Assembly: GCA_950295325.1 (NCBI GenBank)
Contig: OX485805.1
Location: 55,390,758 to 55,454,757, forward strand
Reading direction: 5' to 3'
Source of the DNA: Polytrichum commune
Taxonomy: Eukaryota > Streptophyta > Polytrichopsida > Polytrichales > Polytrichaceae
DNA: 64,000 nucleotides
Positions 57,441 to 64,000 of this stretch are shown here, one piece after another (position 1 is the first letter of the stretch; each line of letters opens with the position of its first letter). The notes beneath the pieces were generated by a model. The model was not told the DNA's origin. It was given only the letters and a program-made list of their open reading frames with translations, and made no database searches. The position numbers and the translations under genes were made by a program.

Positions 57441-60400
57441 ATGCCACCCCATACAAGACACTACCTAGTAAGATTCCCTAGCACTTCATGAGAAATATTC
57501 TTGATTCCCGTGCCCCTCAAGCATCCCAATGCGTTGCCATGTGTGACCATAAACCATTATTCGTGTTTGCATTGTAGCTAGACTCACTCGTGTCAAGCAC
57601 AAATATCGTGGCTATGACACTTAACGACACATGGCCAACGCCAATTCCTTTGACCGCCTCCATAAATGACACATGGAAAATTCCAAACTCGGCTTCCTCT
57701 TTTGTTCAACTTCACATATTGGTACTCAAGGAATCTAGGTGCCTTTTGGTATAATGACAATGGGATGCGAGCCAAATATGGAAATGATTCCCCAAACCTT
57801 TATGCTAATCCCTTCAAATTTGACACCTTGGGTGGTCAATCAATTTTAAACTTTGACTACTTTATATTATTATTATAGTCACTCCACCGTTTATGGTATT
57901 TAATGTCACAAACACTATTGGCAAATGGTCTAAACTAGATGTCTAGAGGCTTAGTATGTGTCACGTCAGCTAATTGTCAACTTGACATGATTTGTTCACA
58001 TAAGATATTTTTTTGAAGTGTATAAATAATTCAAGGATGATAGTTAGTATAGTATAGTAGAGTGTTCTTAAAATGATACTTTTTCATTTGATATGCAAGA
58101 GGATATTATTACTAAGAAAATCAATGCCAAGTGTGGTGCGTTACAATTTAGTATCCAAGGGGAAGATATCATTCAAAATATTGATGTCAAGTGTCATGCA
58201 TTTACAAATATGGTCAACATGTTGACCATTGTGTAACCTAGACATAGACCTTTTTTTTATAAAGAAGAAGAAGAAATGAGCAAACTAGTGCCAAGATAAT
58301 AGTAAGCACCCTAGCACCAAGTATCATGAGGTTTACACTCATCGTCAAATTATTGCCATTCGTGTGATTTGGCATAAGCCTCATAACCGATATTATAATG
58401 CATGTTGCAATAAATACCATAAATGGTGTAGGGTAATGGGAGTAGCATCCTATTTTTCTATGGCTTGTTTATTAATCATAGAACCAAGTAAAAGACAAGT
58501 GGCAAATACCACAGAGAGCACTCCAATTAATACGCAATTTCTTCTTCACCTACATTGTTTTGCTATTTTGTATAGCTTAATTGGTTTTGCATTAGACATA
58601 TAAAAAATAAAACAACTACATGCTAGATTCATCACCAGAGAGACTTTGAGCTTTTGAATGGGGAGGGGCGATGACTACATTATTTACGCCTATTATTGTG
58701 GCTTGACATCTAGAGTGGATAGAATATTCAGCTAACTTCTACAATAATAATTATTTTTTAATTATTTTTTTTGATGACGACATGTTGATAATGATACGTT
58801 GAAAAATAGCGATTTTACATTACCGTGAAACACACAAATGCGCAAAAACAATAATTATGGGCTATTCTTGTGGTTAAATGCGTGTCACACTATAATATAT
58901 AAACATAATGACGCAATGCCTTGATATCTAATCCCTTTGCACAAGTTTAGATTGTTTGGGGGGGGGGGGTTGATCTTATTGGTGGGCCCTCAAATTGCTT
59001 ACTAAAGAGTTGGTGGGTCCACTCGGAGTGCCTTGATATCTTATTAATCTCTTAGCAATTCGTCGAGTCGTGATGAAAGCTCCTCAATGTCCGAATGGTA
59101 TGTTGGCCCCCCACGCCCACTTGCGATCAATCAATCACTCGAGTGCTCACAATGGCACATATGTCTTTGAGGTGGTGCTTAGGACCTCAATTTCATTGGC
59201 TGGCATTCGACCCCACCCAACAAGATCTTATTTGGAGGAACCAAGAATCGGATCTTTTGAGATGTGGGACCCTAAGTTCTTCTCCTTGGACCCTACCAAA
59301 ACTAAGACTAGGGACTCATGGTGTCTACGTAAAACCCATCCATTGGGTAGGCGAAAATGCAGTGAAGAGTGTTGTATAGCTTTGGAGGACATGGTTCCGT
59401 GAATACTATGAGGAACTCCACATTAGTCTATTGCGATTAAATTGAAAGAAATGAACTCCCAATTTGTAAGAAATTTGATGTCATTATAGATGTCATGAAC
59501 CCCCAAGTCCTAAACTAGGCCAACTAAAACACGAAACTATTTCTATATTCTTCGAAGAGTTACACACTTGGTTAAATATGGAGGAGGTGGTGAAAGTAGC
59601 GAGTTTCATAGGATGAATAAGAGTGAAGAGTAGCCAAAATCGTCTTGGAATATGTGGGCGGGCAAGCAATTGGCTCGGCCGTAGTGGAAAGAAATCTCTA
59701 ACTTCCCACCATCATTGAACACTAGCATGCTCGAACCTAATGCCCGGTTCAACGTCCCTCGAGCCTATTATCTAAGCCAAACTTAGAATAGAGGTTCAAG
59801 TGGTCTTCAGTCAAGTAGGCCGGCATTTATTTCACCTACCGTACATATAAGGAAGTTTGGAATGCTAGTCTTTAGACACATATCATGAACTTGTAGTGAT
59901 ATCCCATAAAATTGTTGGGGTTGGGATAAGGATCAATATCTACCTTTTGATGGCATGATAATGCCCAAAATTATAGACCATCTTGCCCTACCCTTGTTTG
60001 GAGTTCTAGTTTCTATAATGGATTAAAAATTTGGTGCACTTCTTGGTACATGATTTCTAGGTACACCTTGATCTGCAAATGTTCATGCGATCATATGAGG
60101 TGTTACATGCATGTATGTTATATTGGGTGCATAAATGAAATGCATGCATCTTTGAACAAAACTTAAACTCAAACCTAACCTACCTTGAGCTTTGTCAAAG
60201 AACATGAAACACTTTAGCATTACTATAGGTAATGTGGGGTTCTTATTTCGTTCTAAACATGTCACACTCAAGTTACATTATGGTGTTAAGATTATCAAGT
60301 AGGTGTTGATGAGCACTAAAGTGCCCTAGTTCTCACCAAGTTATCGGAAGCCCATGTAGATTTGGCAAGTGTAACATGAGATTTATGTTATGATTAAATA

Positions 60401-60734
60401 AACATGATGGACTTAAACAACATGCTTGTAAATTGGCACGTCCAATTTATGATGGGTTTAGATTGGGCATGTTGATTTTACAAAACAATTGTTTGGAATT
60501 GTGCTATTTGGGACCATATAGTTTATTAGTGTCAACAATGATAATGAATCTTATTGTTCTTGCTGAGGTTGCTAGGAATACTTATTCACATCTTAATTAA
60601 CTTGACTTTCATTACAAAGATCACAAAGTCTTAGCATGGATTTCTTCAAAAGGTCACTTTATGAACTATTACGATAATCACCTTTCAATCTGTATTCAAA
60701 AATTATACCACCACCTATGTAATGAAAGTGGCAA
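57441..60734. other. Intergenic, no gene recognised
   Basis: Includes a G12 run (58958-58969) and two overlapping ORFs at 59070-59402 in different frames, neither with a domain. No repeat match inside the window was seen. Confidence 0.45.
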
Positions 60735-61130
60735 GATTCTGCAATTCCTATAAAGTAGACATGCCTAACGCAACAATTATCTAGACACCTATATTTAAGT
60801 GGTATGTGGTTAGGTGTGGATTCAAGAGCACACATCAAAAACACATGTTTCATAACGTGATTGGACTACTTGCTCAAAATATGCTAACCATTCTAGGCTC
60901 CATAGTCAACATGATTGGGAGGGGAGGACCTATATGACCAATGAATAAGCATGAGAATCTTCACTCTGATAATGAATAAGATATTCTTACAAGCTCCAAA
61001 AATTATGAGACAAATGACTACATGCAAAAATTCGATTTGCTAATCATCTTGCGCTAATTGCATGTTTCATATCGTACGAGAAGTGAGCGCAGAGATCATA
61101 GTATCAAAATAACACACATCTACGTTAGGG
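60735..61130 (-). repeat. Dispersed repeat family C, copy on the minus strand
   Basis: Partner of 33660-34010. Its reverse complement shares 'ataggtcctcccc', 'tagtccaatca', 'aaacatgtgttttt', 'gctcttgaatccacac' and 'aaatataggtgtctag' with 17940-18295. Confidence 0.65.
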
Positions 61131-61970
61131 AGTCCAACTTGATGTAGAGACTCTCAAATCATGCTAAGGTTGACGACCTTTTACTTTTAAATAAAATAAA
61201 GTGACGTTCCTGTTTCGTTATATTTGACGCACTTCAACAAAAGAAAGCAGAGCTCCTTTTTGCATGCCTAGATTTTTCCCTGCCTCCCCCAACCCGCACT
61301 TTCTCAAAAGATGGCCCCTTCCTTGGTTGAAGTTATGATTCCTCAACAACGGGTGTTGCCGATGTTGTGCCAAAAAGGAAAAAGAATAAAAATTTAAAAT
61401 AAATGTTAAAAGCACCTAGAAAGGAAGGGGAGTCCATGATTGGCCGTGCGAGCGAGTGTGTACCCGGGCGATCACATGTGAAGAGGAAAAGGGCAAAAGT
61501 GGAATGGAGTGAGCAAGTTAAGTTAGGCGCTTGAAGTACCATGCATGAGAGCTTACGTGGTTATACTTTTAGTACTAAGAAGAGGAGGAAGAACGACCGA
61601 TGGCCGGCCGGCCCACCTCATAAAGGCCCGCCATGTATGCGGCAATCCCCCGTATCCAACTACCCCCCATGGTTGCTTGCCAACCCACTCACTCACTACT
61701 ATTGTAGTCCAACCCTAATTCTATACCCCCCCCCCTCCCCCACACACACATTCTTTATGTTTTTCCTTCTCACTTATACATCTTGCTTGTTACAAGGAAA
61801 GGAGAGGAAAGGAAAGAAAAAGAAAAATCGGGATTGAAATTGATGTGAATTCGAGCCTCATTGCCATAGTTTGTTTTAGAGTCCCTCTGGTACATGTTAC
61901 GGTTTTTTTTACCCCCCTTGCATGAGGTTAATGATAGGCTAATCTATGGTAGGTACATGGTACATGGTAA
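61131..61970. other. Intergenic, no gene recognised
   Basis: Moderate GC in 61430-61760, a C10 run (61726-61735), CA repeats and a purine-rich GGAAA tract near 61795-61830. No gene recognised. Confidence 0.4.
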
Positions 61971-61974
61971 ATCT

Positions 61975-62193
61975 AAGGCTCGTTTATGAGCGTAAATGTA
62001 CCTTTCATTTATCCAACACAAAACCTTGAGATAGTTTGCAATGAACGTTGACTTTTTAAACTTGATTAAGCACTAGAATTAGCTACCATGACCTCGAATT
62101 AGTCTAAATCATCCACAAACCCACAAGGGTACAAGTTTTCGTGTTGGGTGTATAGATGAGAAGTACACTTGTATGCTAATAATTCCCTCTTCG
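61975..62193. mobile_element. Mutator-like MITE, family D, left end truncated
   Basis: The left part 'gagcgtaaatgtacctttcattta' pairs with the right part 'gatgagaagtacacttgtatgc', followed by 'taataattccctcttc' as in the other copies. The outer left end is lost. Confidence 0.6.
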
Positions 62194-62479
62194 CGTTTAT
62201 GCGTATATGTAATTATTGGCATTCTACCCAATAATGACACACATTCAATGTATGAACGTTTTAGTGTTGATCAAGAACATGAGGGACATATTCCCCTCCC
62301 GGGAACATGGTGGGGAACACCAAATCCACTCTCAGCTTGTTCTTTAACATTGAGATCCTCTAGGGAACAAAATGAGAACATTGACCTACCATGTGCACTT
62401 ACCCTAATTGTGAAACATCGCTACAATGCAATACTATCACACTAAAACATTGAAAATTACAAATACATTTATGTAAGTT

Positions 62480-62775
62480 ACCCTGGATAATTACCCATAT
62501 GCGATGCCTGAGGTGGCATGCTTGCCATCTATTGACACAGCCATAAAATCTCATCCATTCAAGACTAGTGACGAAAACTGTGTTAAGATTTTTCCAATTG
62601 TTTTAGACACTCGGTTCTTTGGTTATCGTCGGTGTTACCTCGGGTTGGTCGTCCTCTTCAAGCATGGTTCTTGGTGGAGGTTATGATGTTCCAGTTGTAA
62701 CTATATTTCTCAATGCAATGAAAAATTAATTTCTTTCCAAAAATGAAAAAAAGGAAAAAAAAACACTGCTATATC
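62480..62775 (+). other. Possible LINE 3' tail
   Basis: A 60-codon ORF ending at 62686 is followed by 'gtaactatatttctcaatgcaatgaaaaattaatttcttt' type sequence and an A-rich end (62740-62765), resembling the 3' end of the LINE remnant near 54960. No domain is visible in the ORF, so the assignment is tentative. Confidence 0.25.
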
Positions 62776-62823
62776 TGAGATTATGAGTCATAGATTTGCG
62801 TTCTAAAATGATGATGCCGGCTC

Positions 62824-63079
62824 TCTAAGAGCAGTGCCCGGGAAGTTTTTGGGCATATTTAGTCGGTTAAGATGCTAGTGATTCTAAATCCAACCGGTTA
62901 CATGTTGACATCATCTTCCGGTTTTGCTTTCATTCACTTGAGGAGGTATATTCTTCCATAGATTCCTCTAAAATGATCGGCAATTCTCCTGAAGTCTCCA
63001 ACTTCAACCGGTTATTTCTGAAACTCAACCTGTTCATCTGTAACTAACCGCCAACTCTTCCCCGGAAAGTGTCAAAGAG
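62824..63079. repeat. 8-bp target duplications of a hAT MITE
   Basis: TCTAAGAG (62824-62831) and TCAAAGAG (63072-63079) match at 7 of 8 and bracket the element at 62832-63071. Confidence 0.75.
62832..63071 (+). mobile_element. hAT-type MITE, CAGTG family, full-length copy
   Basis: 240 bp. Ends CAGTGCCCGGGAAG and the complement of CACTTTCCGGGGAAG. All interior blocks are present: 'ccaaccggttacatgttgac', 'cctctaaaatgatcgg', 'ctcctgaagtctccaacttc', 'aaccggttatttctgaaact' and 'tgttcatctgtaactaaccg'. Probably the least rearranged copy here. Confidence 0.87.
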
Positions 63080-64000
63080 CAACTAGGTGGTTCATGACAT
63101 TGAGTTGATGAGGTATCTTAGTGGGTGCCAAAGTACAAAGAATTCAAAAATTCCCGTACTTAGCATTGAACTTTAGAGTTTGGAATCTGGAACAAAAGAG
63201 CGCCACCTAACTTACGTCAAACCAAATTCTTGCAACCCCCGTGTCGGAAGGGGGGCGGGGGGGATTAATTCATTGCAACATCCGCTTTTTGTGGACTTGC
63301 TTTATGTCACTATAGCTACTACCACATGTGTCCATTGGGTGGTAGAGCTCCTCTTTCATTCATTAAATATTAACACAAGATAACCTTCGCCGATCTACAT
63401 GACATACGGTGTCGGGCGTGTTTGGAGCATTTTAGGATTTTGACTTTCCATATACACATCAGACTTCGATACTCTTATCCTTAGAAGAAACCATAATTTT
63501 TTCGGAGGTGTAACACATGTCCGGCCACTTAGAATGAAGCTTTTTGGATTATGTGTGTGACCGACCGAATTCGGATTTTGTCTCCAGTTACGTTTATCCA
63601 TTTTAAGTACACCGCGTTGCATGCAACAAGGCACAAGACCGAAACACACGAGACCGCGGATTGTTCTAGAATTATTATTATTTTTGGGTACTTACGATGA
63701 AGCCTATGTGTGCGTAAAATGTGACCAACCTTTTGTCAACATCTAGTTTTGGTCTTCAAATCGTGCGCACTACCATTGTGAATCACGGCTCCTGTCCAAT
63801 TTAATTTGATTACTCAATTCAATTCATCGATTGTAGAGATAGATTCATAGTGATTGTAGAGGTAGGTTCACACTACAATCACATGTGGAAATGACCTCCC
63901 CACCCCCTCCCACTTGACAATAAGGCCTATTAAACCATGAAATGACTTTGTGGAGTTTTGATTTTTCTATGCATTCCTCACACATTTGCGAAGCTGCTTG
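63080..64000. other. Intergenic, no gene recognised
   Basis: Short ORFs, a G-rich stretch at 63245-63264, and nothing identifiable. Confidence 0.45.

Noticed and set aside
59070-59402. 110-codon ORF
   Set aside because: A 94-codon ORF in another frame of the same strand overlaps; neither shows a domain.

Overview
This window is nuclear DNA from a plant, gene-poor, AT-rich and dominated by repeats. The evidence is one clear split gene with GT-AG introns whose protein has a plant-type heavy-metal-associated (HMA) domain, together with plant-type small DNA transposons (hAT-, Mutator-like and TA-flanked MITEs), a tRNA-like SINE and a LINE remnant. I cannot name the species. A seed-free land plant is possible, but that is a weak inference. 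A 200-N assembly gap lies at 46326-46525.

The only gene I can support is on the minus strand at 22522-24612. It has four coding exons and a predicted 364-residue protein: a short N-terminus, a ten-glycine run, an HMA domain with an MxCxxC site, then a long low-complexity tail with an Arg-Asp repeat block. A TATA-like promoter, a short upstream ORF and flanking transposons are listed with it. No other convincing protein gene, tRNA, rRNA or CRISPR array was seen. Most long ORFs are chance ORFs inside repeats.

Layout. 1-9600: mostly unassigned sequence with simple repeats and one ~400-bp dispersed repeat. 9600-15520: a dense cluster of transposons with nesting: two hAT MITEs, a long foldback, two TA-flanked MITEs, and a three-unit ~200-bp tandem array. 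One array unit holds a TA-flanked MITE that itself holds a ~1.67-kb insertion. 16100-20400: dispersed repeats around possible decayed coding fragments. 21000-26500: the HMA gene, with a 227-bp hAT MITE downstream and a 1.18-kb hAT element (perfect 8-bp duplication) about 0.4 kb upstream of the predicted transcription start. 26700-36000: tandem repeats, a Mutator-like MITE with a perfect 9-bp duplication, foldbacks, and a three-level nest at 34777-35602 (SINE in TA-flanked MITE in Mutator-like MITE). 36000-64000: mostly unassigned, with dispersed repeat copies, a LINE 3' remnant near 54-55 kb and a hAT MITE at 62832-63071.

The window is best read as a record of small transposons, several of which can be delimited to the base by target duplications and by paralogous empty sites inside the same window. 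Repeat family letters (A to I) are my own labels.
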